DNA from: Acidovorax sp. T1
GTDB taxonomy: Bacteria; Pseudomonadota; Gammaproteobacteria; Burkholderiales; Burkholderiaceae_C
Length of the DNA stretch: 64,000 bases
Direction of reading: 5' to 3'
Assembly: GCF_002176815.1 (NCBI RefSeq)
Contig: NZ_CP021649.1
Location: 1 to 64,000 of the forward strand
The translations under genes were made by a program, and so were the position numbers. The notes beneath the pieces were generated by a model that did no database searches, had not been told where the DNA came from, and saw only the letters and a program-made list of their open reading frames with translations. Each line of letters begins with the position of its first letter. The stretch's first letter is position 1. Below are positions 35,152-43,702 of this stretch, one piece after another.

Positions 35152-35663
35152 ATTCCACGCCATGGCGGACACGATTCCATGCTGATGGCGGACAGCATTC
35201 CAAATTGATGGCGGCAGCTTTGCTAAGCGGCTGGCGCAAATGGCGCGGCCGGACTTGCTCTTCCTGGATGCCTGCGGCATTGCGCCGATTGCCGCGCGCG
35301 AGCGAAACGACTTGCTGGAGTTGCTCGACTACCGGGTGAGCACGCGCTCGACACTCATCACCAGTCAGTTGCCGGTGACGGCGTGGCACGTCTGGCTGGA
35401 CGAGCCCGCGCTGGCCGGCGCCATCCTGGACCGCATCGTGCACGGCTCGCACAAGTTGGCCCTCAAGGGCGAGTCGATGCGCAAGCTGTCACCGGCCACC
35501 TGACCATCCAGCCCAACCGCCATTCCACGCTGATGGCGGACACTTCGGCTTCGATTCGAACGTTACTTAGGACACCCGCGCAGCGTGTCCGCCATCGTCT
35601 GAAACACTGTCCGCGACGGGAATGGATTCACTGCCCGCCATCAGTGGAATGCGCAGTTCACAT
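35152..35663 (+). mobile_element. decayed IS21-family relic
   Basis: Three tandem terminal repeats at 35152-35218 (ATTCCACGCC-ATGGCGGACACG, ATTCCATGCTGATGGCGGACAG, ATTCCAAATTGATGGCGGC) are followed at once by the C-terminal part of an istB gene, a further direct copy at 35522-35544 and inverted copies at 35583-35650. The element has lost istA and most of istB. Terminal motif differs from that of the element at 28086, so it is a different IS21 type. Confidence 0.75.
35207..35503 (+). pseudogene. istB C-terminal fragment
   Basis: The frame from 35207 encodes [20 protein letters not shown], then [39 protein letters not shown] and [24 protein letters not shown], the Walker B to C-terminus of IstB. 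The N-terminal half with Walker A is missing; the frame abuts the tandem terminal repeats, suggesting an internal deletion. Confidence 0.85.
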
Positions 35664-35837
35664 TCGCCATACCCTGATCGACCTTTGTGTCGCCGTCGCC
35701 GTCGCCGTCGCCGCCTCCGTGGGCGTGCTGGCGCACGGCTCCGACGAGCACAAGGACCACGCTACGTGCTGCCAAGTGCACCCGTCCCGGATGGGCTCAT
35801 CCATACGCGGATATCGGCCGGGACTGTGGGGCTACGC
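35664..35837. other. intergenic stretch with a GCC-GTC repeat
   Basis: Contains a short GTCGCC tandem run (about 35692-35712). One frame reads like a truncated signal peptide followed by HGSDEHKDHATCCQ, perhaps a fragment of an exported His/Cys protein, but it has no proper start and no family match. No intact gene seen. Confidence 0.35.
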
Positions 35838-35980
35838 CCAGTTCGCGCCTCTCCCTGATAAAAATGTCATCGGGCTGTCTCCATTCTGTTGGGGTGCGCT
35901 CTCTACGATCAACACATCTCCTCAACGACCAAGCAAGGCATGAGAGATGCAAGTTTTATTCACCATCGCTAGGAGCTTCA
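35838..35980. repeat. 143-bp inverted repeat, copy 2 (partner at 1-143)
   Basis: This is the promoter and 5' leader of the DUF4148 gene at 35984, up to and including its AGGAG ribosome-binding site. It matches 1-143 in inverted orientation at about 140 of 143 positions by eye. The two copies bracket 35.7 kb. Confidence 0.93.
35856..35870 (+). promoter_or_regulatory. putative copper-responsive operator of the DUF4148 gene
   Basis: TGATAAAAATGTCAT, 114 bp before the DUF4148 ATG. It shares the TGAYAAARATGTMAT pattern with the box upstream of the copper operon (30854-30868), suggesting both are under one regulator. Confidence 0.5.
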
Positions 35981-35983
35981 ACC

Positions 35984-36334
35984 ATGATCAAACAACGTCT
36001 TTCCCTTTCTTCCATGATTGCCGCCGCGGCCGCAGTGGTTACCTTGGGCCTTCCAGGGATGGCTTCGGCAGCGTACGAGCATCCCGCCAACAACGAAAAG
36101 GGCTTCATCGTTCACCCGGAACACTTCAAGAGCGATAAAACCCGTGCTCAAGTCAAAACAGAAGCCGAGGCTGCCATGCGGCAAGGCCTCCTTTCTTACG
36201 GCGAAAGCAACTACCCTATCCGCACACCTGATGCGGCAGGTCCAGGCAAGACGCGTGAGCAAGTAGTCAACGAGTTGCGGAACGAGTCACCTGCCGAACG
36301 CGACGCGCGTCTGCGTCTCTACTACCCGGGTTGA
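35984..36334 (+). CDS. DUF4148 family small exported protein
   Basis: A 116-aa protein. ATG 35984 follows AGGAGCTTCAACC. Signal peptide ends near GMASAAYEHP. The mature part has repeated segments with KTRAQVKTEAEAAMRQGLLSYGESNYPI and KTREQVVNELRNESPAERDARLRLYYPG, the DUF4148 pattern. These small periplasmic proteins are common in Burkholderiales and are often metal- or stress-induced; the function is unknown. The shared operator supports copper regulation. Confidence 0.85.
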   Translation: MIKQRLSLSSMIAAAAAVVTLGLPGMASAAYEHPANNEKGFIVHPEHFKSDKTRAQVKTEAEAAMRQGLLSYGESNYPIRTPDAAGPGKTREQVVNELRNESPAERDARLRLYYPG

Positions 36335-36401
36335 TTGCCCACGTTTGGGGTGCGGAAAATTGCTTGGAATCCATTCTGTGGGATTGTTGACGTCGGCCTG
36401 A

Positions 36402-38387
36402 CTAACCTCGGGACAGCCCAGGCCGCCGTCCAATTTCCCATGACACCCCGCCGCCGCGCACCGTCGCGGCGAGCTGCTGTCCCAGCCGCTGCTCGATCAC
36501 TGGCTTCCACGGCACCAGGCTGAATCCCATGCCGTCATCGAGCATGGCGTAGCGCCCACTGGCGAGCATGACGTTGCGCCGATAGATGCCGGCCACTCGG
36601 TGGCCATCGGCCACGGGGCGATGCTCCAGGCCGGTATCAGCCGCTATGTCCTGCGCGGCCTGCACCACTTCCCGATTACGCAGCGTCGTCAGCAGATTGC
36701 GCACCAGAATCACACGCTGGCCGCGCTTCTCGGCCAGTCCTTGTTCGGCCAGGAAGTCGGCACGTTTCTGTAGCGCCTCCTTGACCTCGCTGCCAAATCC
36801 CAAATCGCCCAATCCCTTGCCCCCACCGATCAACTGCTGGTCCAGCCAGGTGGCGCCGATCACGCAGGCCTGCCGCTCGATGGGCAGGTGCGACTTCAGT
36901 TCCACCGCCACGCCGCCCAGGCGCTGTGCGTCGTACTGCCGTCCACGCTCGGGCAGATCGTCGGGCACCTTCCATAGCCCCTCGGCCACGCGCTCCACGA
37001 TGCCGGCGCGGCGCAGGGCTTCCAGCCTTCGGACATGGGCCGCGACTACCTCCTGCGGGTCGCGCCCAGCTTGGGTCTGGCCCTGTGCAATCGCCAGATG
37101 ATGGTCGGTGCGGTACAGGCCATCGCTTGCCAGCGCAGCGATGTTGTGATCCGCCGTCCGCACCTTGGCGGAACCGCGTAGTTCCACCACCGCGCCGGTC
37201 GGGTAGTTGCCGGGTTCGTCGCGGGCATTGAGCGCGACGTAGTGCGCCTTGCCGTCCACGCCGTCGATGACCAGATAGGCCCGATCGCGCAGCTCGTCGG
37301 CCAGCCCTTTGGCGGCCACGCGGCCGATGACGGTTCGCCCATCGTCACCCGGTTCGAACACCGCCAACTCACGCGGCTGCCCGCGCATGGCCCGTTGCAT
37401 GGTACGAATGATATCGCCGCGCTCGCCCAGGGCGCGCAAGGTCTTCTCGGCATCGGCATGCACGGCCCAGGTGCCGGGCTGCACTTCGTCGGCCAGGCCC
37501 AGGCGCTGCAAGCGTTGCAGGCGGCCAATCAGCAGCACGCGCTGACGTTGCAGCTTCGGTTCGTTGAAGCGTTCGATCAGCACCCGGCCATCGTCGCCGG
37601 CCTCGCGCTTCAGCGTTCGATCCAGGCTCGTCCATCGCTCCTGCTCCACTTCGCGCTGCAAGGTCTGCTGGATCTCCAGTTCGGTGCGCGGCCCCAGCCA
37701 TTCGGTCGCCAGTTCGGAGGCTCGATGGCGGAAGCCATCAGCGATGTAGTCGCCCGCGATGATGAGGTCTTTGCCAGTGTCGTCGCGCCCGCGCACGATC
37801 AGGTGGGTGTGCGGGTTGTCGGTGTTCCAGTGATCGACAGCCACCCAATCCAGCCGCGTGCCCAGGTCGGCTTCCATGCGGTTCATCAGGTGGCGCGTGT
37901 ACGTCCGAAGATCATCCAGTTCGGCGCCATCCTCGGGCGACACGATGAACCGGAAATGGTGCCGGTCATCGGCGCAGCGTTCCTTGAATGCCTCCAGATC
38001 AGCTTCATCGACCTGCGGCCCGTAGGCTTGGCCTCGCTCGCCATCGCGGCCCGCGCCATCGCGCTCGATGTAGCGCAGGTGCTTGGTGAGTGATCGGGGA
38101 CTGGCCTGACGCTGGTTGACCAGCAAGGTTTTGATGTTCACGCGCCGCGACATTGGCGTCAGCTTCGCCCCGGCGAAGCGCGCCGCAGTATGGCCGCGCC
38201 CCAGGCGCGAGCCGGGACGCTGGCCGACGTGCTTTCCAGTGCCGCCGGTCGATGCCGGGCGACGCATTGAGGACTTGCCGCCACTGGTCTTGCCGACCTG
38301 CTTGAGCACCTTGGAAACAAAGCCCTGGCCCCGGTTCTTCGGAGCACTGGGGCGGATGCGGAAATCGTCATCGCGGCGGTTGCTCAT
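36402..38387 (-). CDS. traI: TraI/VirD2-type relaxase of a Tn4371-like ICE
   Basis: A 661-aa relaxase/mobilisation protein. N-terminal basic region, then the relaxase domain with HHFRFIVSPEDGAELDDL, the metal-binding histidine motif VDHWNTDNPHTHLIVRG, and Tyr candidates near RYIERD. The long C-terminal part is the DUF3363 type found in Tn4371 and related ICEs. ATG 38387 is chosen; a much longer upstream frame spans traF in the wrong frame and is rejected. It nicks oriT and pilots the strand in conjugation. No traG or trb genes follow; 67 bp later the DUF4148 gene begins, so the ICE is cut here. Confidence 0.9.
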   Translation of the reverse strand: MSNRRDDDFRIRPSAPKNRGQGFVSKVLKQVGKTSGGKSSMRRPASTGGTGKHVGQRPGSRLGRGHTAARFAGAKLTPMSRRVNIKTLLVNQRQASPRSLTKHLRYIERDGAGRDGERGQAYGPQVDEADLEAFKERCADDRHHFRFIVSPEDGAELDDLRTYTRHLMNRMEADLGTRLDWVAVDHWNTDNPHTHLIVRGRDDTGKDLIIAGDYIADGFRHRASELATEWLGPRTELEIQQTLQREVEQERWTSLDRTLKREAGDDGRVLIERFNEPKLQRQRVLLIGRLQRLQRLGLADEVQPGTWAVHADAEKTLRALGERGDIIRTMQRAMRGQPRELAVFEPGDDGRTVIGRVAAKGLADELRDRAYLVIDGVDGKAHYVALNARDEPGNYPTGAVVELRGSAKVRTADHNIAALASDGLYRTDHHLAIAQGQTQAGRDPQEVVAAHVRRLEALRRAGIVERVAEGLWKVPDDLPERGRQYDAQRLGGVAVELKSHLPIERQACVIGATWLDQQLIGGGKGLGDLGFGSEVKEALQKRADFLAEQGLAEKRGQRVILVRNLLTTLRNREVVQAAQDIAADTGLEHRPVADGHRVAGIYRRNVMLASGRYAMLDDGMGFSLVPWKPVIEQRLGQQLAATVRGGGVSWEIGRRPGLSRG

Positions 38388-38833
38388 GGCTGTTCCTTGG
38401 ATAGCTGGGGCGTGTCCGGTAGTGCAAAGCACGCGGACATGCCCGTATCGGCGCGGGCCTCGCGCCCCAGGCGGCACGGCGGCGAAGCCGCGCCGTGCCG
38501 TCCAACCCCCACGTGCAGGCTGGCTTTGCGGGCGACGAAGTGCCGCCCCCTTTTGTCTTGCCTTCCGCCTTTGCCTCCCGCTTTCGCTCCCGGCAGCGGC
38601 GGCCCGGTGGCGCTGCGCTGCTTGCAGCCAGCCCGCCGGTGAACGCGGCCAGGGCCGCAGCCCGGCGCGTTCAAGGCAAGACGCCTGCACGGTGGACGGC
38701 TGCGCCGGATGCAGCGCGAAGTGCAATGCGAACGCATTTGCACTGCACGCGCGGCGACACGGCAGAAGCCACTGAAATGACATGCCCGATGGCACGATGC
38801 AATGCACGCCTGCGTGCAGCGAATCGGCAGCCA
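38388..38833. other. 446-bp gap between traI and traF
   Basis: Very GC-rich. Open frames here have no start signals or recognisable content. In Tn4371-like ICEs non-coding DNA at this place could hold regulatory or transfer-origin sites, but I see no clear nic motif. Confidence 0.3.
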
Positions 38834-39433
38834 TCATGGGCGGGACTCCAGCCAGACCGGACGTGCAATGCCGATCACGGCGGATGCGCTGACCGGCCCG
38901 AAATACCGGCTGTCGAACGACGCCGGGTTGGTCGCGCTGAGCAGGAACAACTCGCCAGGCCGAAGCCGCAGGCACTGCGGCCAGGATGGCAGCGTGCGGC
39001 CCAGCCGGTCGGCAGCCAGAACGGCGGCCACCGGCACGCCGTCGATCCAGATTAGCGCATCGACGATGCAAACGTGTTGCGGCGCGACCGCGCCCACGCG
39101 CTTGAGCAGCGGAACGCGCGTCGGCAGGTAGCCGCGCTGTGCAGCAAGCGCGGCGGCATCGGGCGGCAGCCGGGCCAAGACGATGCTGCCCACGGACAAC
39201 GGACGTGGCAGCGAGGCGGCGTGATGGTCGAGCGGATCGACGCGATACCAGCCGACCGCCACGCTGTCGGACGGGTTGTAGATCAGGCGCGGCAGCGGCG
39301 ACACGAAGGACGCCCAGGCCAGCGCGGCGAGGCCACAGGCGGACAGCGCAGCCAGCACGATGCGAACGCGCAGGCGCGAGCGAGGATGCGGCGCGGCTTC
39401 TGCGGAATGTACGCCGGTGGAATGAGCCGTCAT
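38834..39433 (-). CDS. traF: TraF, conjugative transfer signal peptidase (S26 family)
   Basis: A 199-aa protein. N-terminal membrane anchor (RIVLAALSACGLAALAWA), then the S26 catalytic-serine segment YNPSDSVAVGWYRV, SIVLARLPPDAAALAAQRGYLP and VPLLKRVGAVAPQHVC with the lysine, and ending in NPASFDSRYFGPVSASAVIG. TraF processes the pilin subunit. Its ATG overlaps the stop of the DUF2840 gene by 4 nt. Confidence 0.92.
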   Translation of the reverse strand: MTAHSTGVHSAEAAPHPRSRLRVRIVLAALSACGLAALAWASFVSPLPRLIYNPSDSVAVGWYRVDPLDHHAASLPRPLSVGSIVLARLPPDAAALAAQRGYLPTRVPLLKRVGAVAPQHVCIVDALIWIDGVPVAAVLAADRLGRTLPSWPQCLRLRPGELFLLSATNPASFDSRYFGPVSASAVIGIARPVWLESRP

Positions 39434-39975
39434 GGCAGCGCCCTCCCGGCCAGCCAGGCAGCGTGCCGCTCGGCGCTGTAATCGGGCAGCGGCAAGCGTG
39501 CCGCGAGCCGGTTGCCCAGCGTGCGCCAGTACGCGGGTGATGCGGCAGCAGGCGCGATGCCCAGCGCCTCGATGGCGTCGATGCGCTCCAGCACGGCGCG
39601 CACCGCGCTGTCGCCCTCGGCGTGCAGCAACAGGCGTGCGCCGGGCTGCACACCGGGAATGCGCTGCGCCGCATCCAAGGGCGTGCAAGCCTGCATCACC
39701 ATGAGCTGCCAGCGAATCGTGCCGTAGTCGTTGGCCTGCCAGCGGATGCGGCAGAACATGGCGTCGGGCACGAATACGGCGACGCTCCGCCAGCGGTCGT
39801 ACCGCAGAGTGCGCGCCGGCTCGCCAAAGCGCAGATAGAGCTTGAAGCGGTGCTCAAGGAAGGCCAGCGAAACGCGCGTCAGCGGCGTTGAGGCAGGCCG
39901 GCCCGTGAGCGCAATGAGTGACGGCGACGGTGCTGCCGTGGCTGCGGTAGCAAAAGGCAAAGCAGATGCGTTCAT
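39430..39975 (-). CDS. DUF2840 domain-containing ICE protein
   Basis: A 181-aa protein with TRVSLAFLEHRFKLYLRFGEPARTLRYDRWRSVAVFVPDA and ANDYGTIRWQLMVMQAC, the DUF2840 pattern conserved between parB-like and traF genes in Tn4371-type elements. Function unknown. It overlaps both neighbours by 4 nt, so the unit parA, RHH, DUF2840 and traF is one operon. Confidence 0.88.
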   Translation of the reverse strand: MNASALPFATAATAAPSPSLIALTGRPASTPLTRVSLAFLEHRFKLYLRFGEPARTLRYDRWRSVAVFVPDAMFCRIRWQANDYGTIRWQLMVMQACTPLDAAQRIPGVQPGARLLLHAEGDSAVRAVLERIDAIEALGIAPAAASPAYWRTLGNRLAARLPLPDYSAERHAAWLAGRALP

Positions 39976-40244
39976 GGCATGTTCTCCGGGAATTCCCGCT
40001 CCAGCAGTGCGCGCAACAGGTCGGCCACCGTCACGCCCTGCGTGAAAGCCGATACCTTGATGCGCGAGCGCATGGCGGGCGTGATGTCCAGGGTCAGGCG
40101 GGCGGTGTAGAGATCGCCCTTGTTGAGCGCATCGGCGTCGCCCTGGCGAATCCACGCCTCGGCGTGCGGATTTGCAGGCGGGCGCGCGCCGATGCCGACG
40201 CGCTTGGCCGTGCGTTTGCTGTTGGGTGGCGGCTTCGCCGTCAT
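39972..40244 (-). CDS. small ribbon-helix-helix partition-type protein (ParB position)
   Basis: A 90-aa protein. Basic N-terminus, then LYTARLTLDITPAMRSRIKVSAFTQGVTVADLLRALLEREF, a ribbon-helix-helix DNA-binding fold like ParG/CopG. In Tn4371-like elements a small protein at this place after parA is annotated ParB. ATG 40244 overlaps the parA stop (ATGA); a GTG three codons earlier also exists. Confidence 0.85.
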   Translation of the reverse strand: MTAKPPPNSKRTAKRVGIGARPPANPHAEAWIRQGDADALNKGDLYTARLTLDITPAMRSRIKVSAFTQGVTVADLLRALLEREFPENMP

Positions 40245-40498
40245 GTCGGCCACCGCAACAGCTCATCGACCAGTGCAGTGATTTCGCGTGCGGCGGCGCT
40301 GTCGGGCGCCGTCTCGCGTGCGACCCGGCCGGCGGCCACGCTGTCTGCGAAGACGATGCGCTGGTGCACTTCCGAGCGCAGCGCAGGAAGTGGCTGCTCG
40401 GCCAGCGCGCCGCGTGCTTCGCGCCCAATCACCGTGGTGCTGACGCGCCGGTTGATGACGAAGGCCGCGCGCAGCGCAGGCCGGAACACCTGCGCCTC
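40241..40498 (-). pseudogene. parA: parA, C-terminal part (split by IS1071 and inversion)
   Basis: Encodes AQVFRPALRAAFVINRRVSTTVIGREARGAL and RITALVDELL-type end of the ParA ATPase. It abuts IS1071 copy 1 at the 5-bp sequence GCCTC. The matching N-terminal part is at 44848-45233 on the other strand, ending in GAGGC. Joining the two through one copy of GAGGC restores an uninterrupted frame of about 212 codons (LIREAQVFRPALR). Confidence 0.92.
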
Positions 40499-43400
40499 GG
40501 GGTCTCCTCGTTTTCAGTGCAATAAGTGACGGTACGAAAAGCTAGCACTGGCGCGGAGGTGGTGTTGGTAGATCGTTGATTTCATTGACTTTCCTGTTCA
40601 CTTTCAAATCTGCGATTCGTGGCGTCAAACCGTGGTCGGTTTCATCCATTGGTGCCAGTTATCGATGCATTTGGCCGCGAAGGCAGGATTTGGTCAGCAT
40701 AGCGGTCAACCGGGAAGCGAAACACACCCCGCAAGTTGATGCTCTCCAGCCTGGTGGGCGCAATCTTCCCGATCAGTTCCGGTGGAATGACCTGGCGGCG
40801 GTTCGACCAGCGATCCAGGACCGCCTGCATCTGTGAGGTATTCCACGCCATCACGATGTTGGCCATCAGGCTCAACGCATCGGCCACAGCCTGCATTTCA
40901 TCGACACGTTTGGCCTGCGCCGGGCTGATCCGGCCGGTATAAATGGCGCGCTTGAGGGCGTTAACAGCCTCGCCCCGATTGAGCACCCGGCGCAACTCGT
41001 TCCTGAAAGCGTCCTTGACAAAGTAGTCAGCCAAAAACGCCGTACGCAGCAACCGCCCCAATTGCACGCCAGCCTCATAGATTGGATCGCCCTGGGCGGC
41101 AGAACCGAACCGCGCAAGAGCTGCCACCGCACTGGCATGTCCGCTCATGACCGAGGCTGCCAGGTGCACCAGACTATCCCAATGCTTTTCGATCAAAGCG
41201 ACGTCGACATTGGCTTCGCACACCGCAGCGATTTCTGCGGGCACTTTGGTGCCGCGTGGCACAAAGAGGTGGCGCTGTTTGAGTTCCTTCAACCGCGGGC
41301 AAAGATCAAAACCAAGCAAACGGGCATGTGACATGGCAAAGTCGGTGTAGCCATGGGTATCCACAGCAAGCTGGCTGGTCTCCAGCTTTTCTTGGCGGAT
41401 GACACCTTCAATGGCCACGCTCGCCTGGCGCTCATTGAGCACAAAGGGCTGCGCATGGAAGATGCCCCACCGGTCTTTTACATGGGAGTAGATTCCAATG
41501 GAAGGTGTGTTGCGCCGAGGATCAAGCCGGGCTTGCCACACCCGTTTGGTGGTCTCCATGCTCATCATGTCAGAAGATGCCAAATCGGACCGCCCCCAGG
41601 TGGCGGCAATCGGGTGTCGCTGCATGAATTCCAGCACAGCCTGGCAGGCCTGGCTCAGACGCCGTTCGTCCCGCGCCCAGCGCATGGCCTGGCGAATGCT
41701 GGTGGCAGACAATTGCGGAATCATGCGCGCGCATTCGACCGCAGTCAGACTGGTGCCGTGGGCCATGATGCCGGCATAGACCATCAGCAGCTCGTCGGTA
41801 GAGCGCGGCTCACGTCCGAGCATGATCCAGCTAAAGCGCACCTGGGCGTCAACGGCCAGAATCACTTCCGGCAATTGAACCTCACCGATGCGGTGATCCA
41901 AAGCCGCGCGCAGCTTGGTCACTTCTGGGTCTTCGTCCTCTGCGGGCAATGGCGACAAATGGAGTTCATCATCCACGCGCAGTACGCCACTGCGGGCTGC
42001 AGCGGCCACCGCATCGACACCGGCAGTTACTCTGGCCAGCAAAGGCTTCAAGAAAGTGGCAGCCTTGCTGGGTAACGATAGACGGGCATAGTGTTTCTTG
42101 GACTCTGCCTGCCAACGCTCGTCCGTGAAGAACAAGCGCGCACGACCCCGAAAGCTCAGGCTGTGCTCAATCCAGACCGAGCCATTGCGCACCGCGCGGC
42201 GCAGGGCAAACAGGGTGGCCACCTCCAACGCCTGAAACGCCCGTTCCCGGTCTGGGCTGGAGATCGAAACCTGCCAGATCATTCCCAGACTTGGTGCCAC
42301 CACTTCAACTGGCAGCTTTCTGGATCCTTTGAGATATAAAGCTTGCAGCTTGGCAAGGTACTCGATGGCAGGATGCTCGCCGGTGGCCTGCCAGGGCAGC
42401 TTTGCAATGGCGACGAGCAACGACCGCACGGGGCGAATTCCATCAATCAATCCCTCGCGGACCAGGGAGGCCCTGCTCGGTGGTTTGCGTTTCTGGGTTT
42501 CGGTGATCAAGGCTTCAAGACGGGCACGCAACTCAGCATCTGGCACCGCACCTTGCGCGCTCAAGGCAACAAGTTCGCCGAGCAGCGTTTTGTACATTGC
42601 GGCCCAATTGACGGTAGCGGGGACATCGGCGGCAGCCTGACGCCACAGATCGGCGATCCGGCGCTGCACCATAAGGATCAACTGGTCTGTGGTGGTGAAC
42701 AGGCAATACCGAAGAAAGCATGCGACCTCCACGGTGCGCGCTGGCTCTTTGATCTTGGCTCCGGCTGAGGGCGGCCTGGAGACAAGTCGGCGCGCGTAGC
42801 GGCGCAAGATGAGATCGGGGATGTCTGCCAGGTGCTTATGAACGTCCAGCGTGTAAAGCAGGTCGATGCGCTCCAGTACCTCGCTGATTTGGCGGGTTGA
42901 GTGTTTCGCCGGTGCAGCCCATAGCCAACTCTGCTGGGTTTGTCCATCTGGGCGCAGCTCTGAAACTGAGGCTCGCCAGCGATCAAGTGTTGCTGGATCA
43001 ACGCTGGCGGCGATGGCGGTGCCTGTTTCAACTTCAAGCTGGGCAAGTGCCGCCGCAATCAGTGTCCGAATTGCCCGCTCGTGCACGATCACCAGCTTGT
43101 TCTTGTACAGCCATTGACGCGCCCGCACGAGTAGCTGATCGCGGTCGGCGCAGCGCGCCACTTCGTCGCGCAGTTCACGTACCAGTGAGCGGCGCTGGTG
43201 CTCGCTCATCCACTGGAATCCAAGGACCGTGCAGGCTACTTGTTGGTGATCGAATAGCGTGCGCCCGCGTTCATACATGGCTCTCAGCGAGGCGACTTCT
43301 GGTGCTGCAATGCCAAGCTCGTTGCCAAGGTGGCGCCACAAGGCTACTGGAATTACCCGAAAGGCACCGAGCAAACGCCCACTCATGCGCAGGAAACCAA

Positions 43401-43702
43401 TATGGAGCGCCAGACCAAGCTTGTGGGAATCACCTCGGCGTGCATTGATTGCGTCGCGCTCGGCACCATCGAAGGTGAAAAATGCCTTCATCTCGAAGTC
43501 GCTGATATCGCGGGGGAGCCCACGCATCCCCAAAAACGTTGTGTGCCAACCCTGCATCGTGAACCTCAAAAGTGGGAGGCCACCATACCCGTTTACAAAG
43601 CGAACAGGAAAGTCAATGAAATCAACGGTCTACCCAGACCACCCCCGCGCCAGTGCTAGCTTTGCGTACCGTCACTTATTGCACTGAAAACGAGGAGACC
43701 CC
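40499..43702 (-). mobile_element. IS1071, copy 1 (Tn3 family, 3204 bp)
   Basis: Exactly 3204 bp between GGGGTCTCCTCG and its inverse, matching IS1071. Ends are about 110-bp inverted repeats. One gene, tnpA, and no resolvase. Flanks: GCCTC on the left (parA) and GATTC on the right (repA), which are not a matching target duplication; the left one matches copy 2. Confidence 0.97.
40642..43557 (-). CDS. tnpA: IS1071 transposase TnpA
   Basis: A 971-aa Tn3-family DDE transposase, same sequence as the copy at 45379. Start is the ATG of MQGWHTTFLGM, giving the known IS1071 length; a TTG four codons earlier is not needed. Domain features: N-terminal DNA-binding DUF4158-like region (GLPRDISDFEMKAFFTFDGAERDAIN), catalytic core VIDTHGYTD-like stretch (LAVDTHGYTDFAMSH), then LGFDLCPRLKELKQRHLFVP. 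Confidence 0.97.
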   Translation of the reverse strand: MQGWHTTFLGMRGLPRDISDFEMKAFFTFDGAERDAINARRGDSHKLGLALHIGFLRMSGRLLGAFRVIPVALWRHLGNELGIAAPEVASLRAMYERGRTLFDHQQVACTVLGFQWMSEHQRRSLVRELRDEVARCADRDQLLVRARQWLYKNKLVIVHERAIRTLIAAALAQLEVETGTAIAASVDPATLDRWRASVSELRPDGQTQQSWLWAAPAKHSTRQISEVLERIDLLYTLDVHKHLADIPDLILRRYARRLVSRPPSAGAKIKEPARTVEVACFLRYCLFTTTDQLILMVQRRIADLWRQAAADVPATVNWAAMYKTLLGELVALSAQGAVPDAELRARLEALITETQKRKPPSRASLVREGLIDGIRPVRSLLVAIAKLPWQATGEHPAIEYLAKLQALYLKGSRKLPVEVVAPSLGMIWQVSISSPDRERAFQALEVATLFALRRAVRNGSVWIEHSLSFRGRARLFFTDERWQAESKKHYARLSLPSKAATFLKPLLARVTAGVDAVAAAARSGVLRVDDELHLSPLPAEDEDPEVTKLRAALDHRIGEVQLPEVILAVDAQVRFSWIMLGREPRSTDELLMVYAGIMAHGTSLTAVECARMIPQLSATSIRQAMRWARDERRLSQACQAVLEFMQRHPIAATWGRSDLASSDMMSMETTKRVWQARLDPRRNTPSIGIYSHVKDRWGIFHAQPFVLNERQASVAIEGVIRQEKLETSQLAVDTHGYTDFAMSHARLLGFDLCPRLKELKQRHLFVPRGTKVPAEIAAVCEANVDVALIEKHWDSLVHLAASVMSGHASAVAALARFGSAAQGDPIYEAGVQLGRLLRTAFLADYFVKDAFRNELRRVLNRGEAVNALKRAIYTGRISPAQAKRVDEMQAVADALSLMANIVMAWNTSQMQAVLDRWSNRRQVIPPELIGKIAPTRLESINLRGVFRFPVDRYADQILPSRPNASITGTNG

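Noticed and set aside
36402..39674. A single 1090-codon minus-strand frame covering traI and traF
   Set aside because: Only the part from ATG 38387 has relaxase content. The upstream part is the wrong frame of traF and of the gap.
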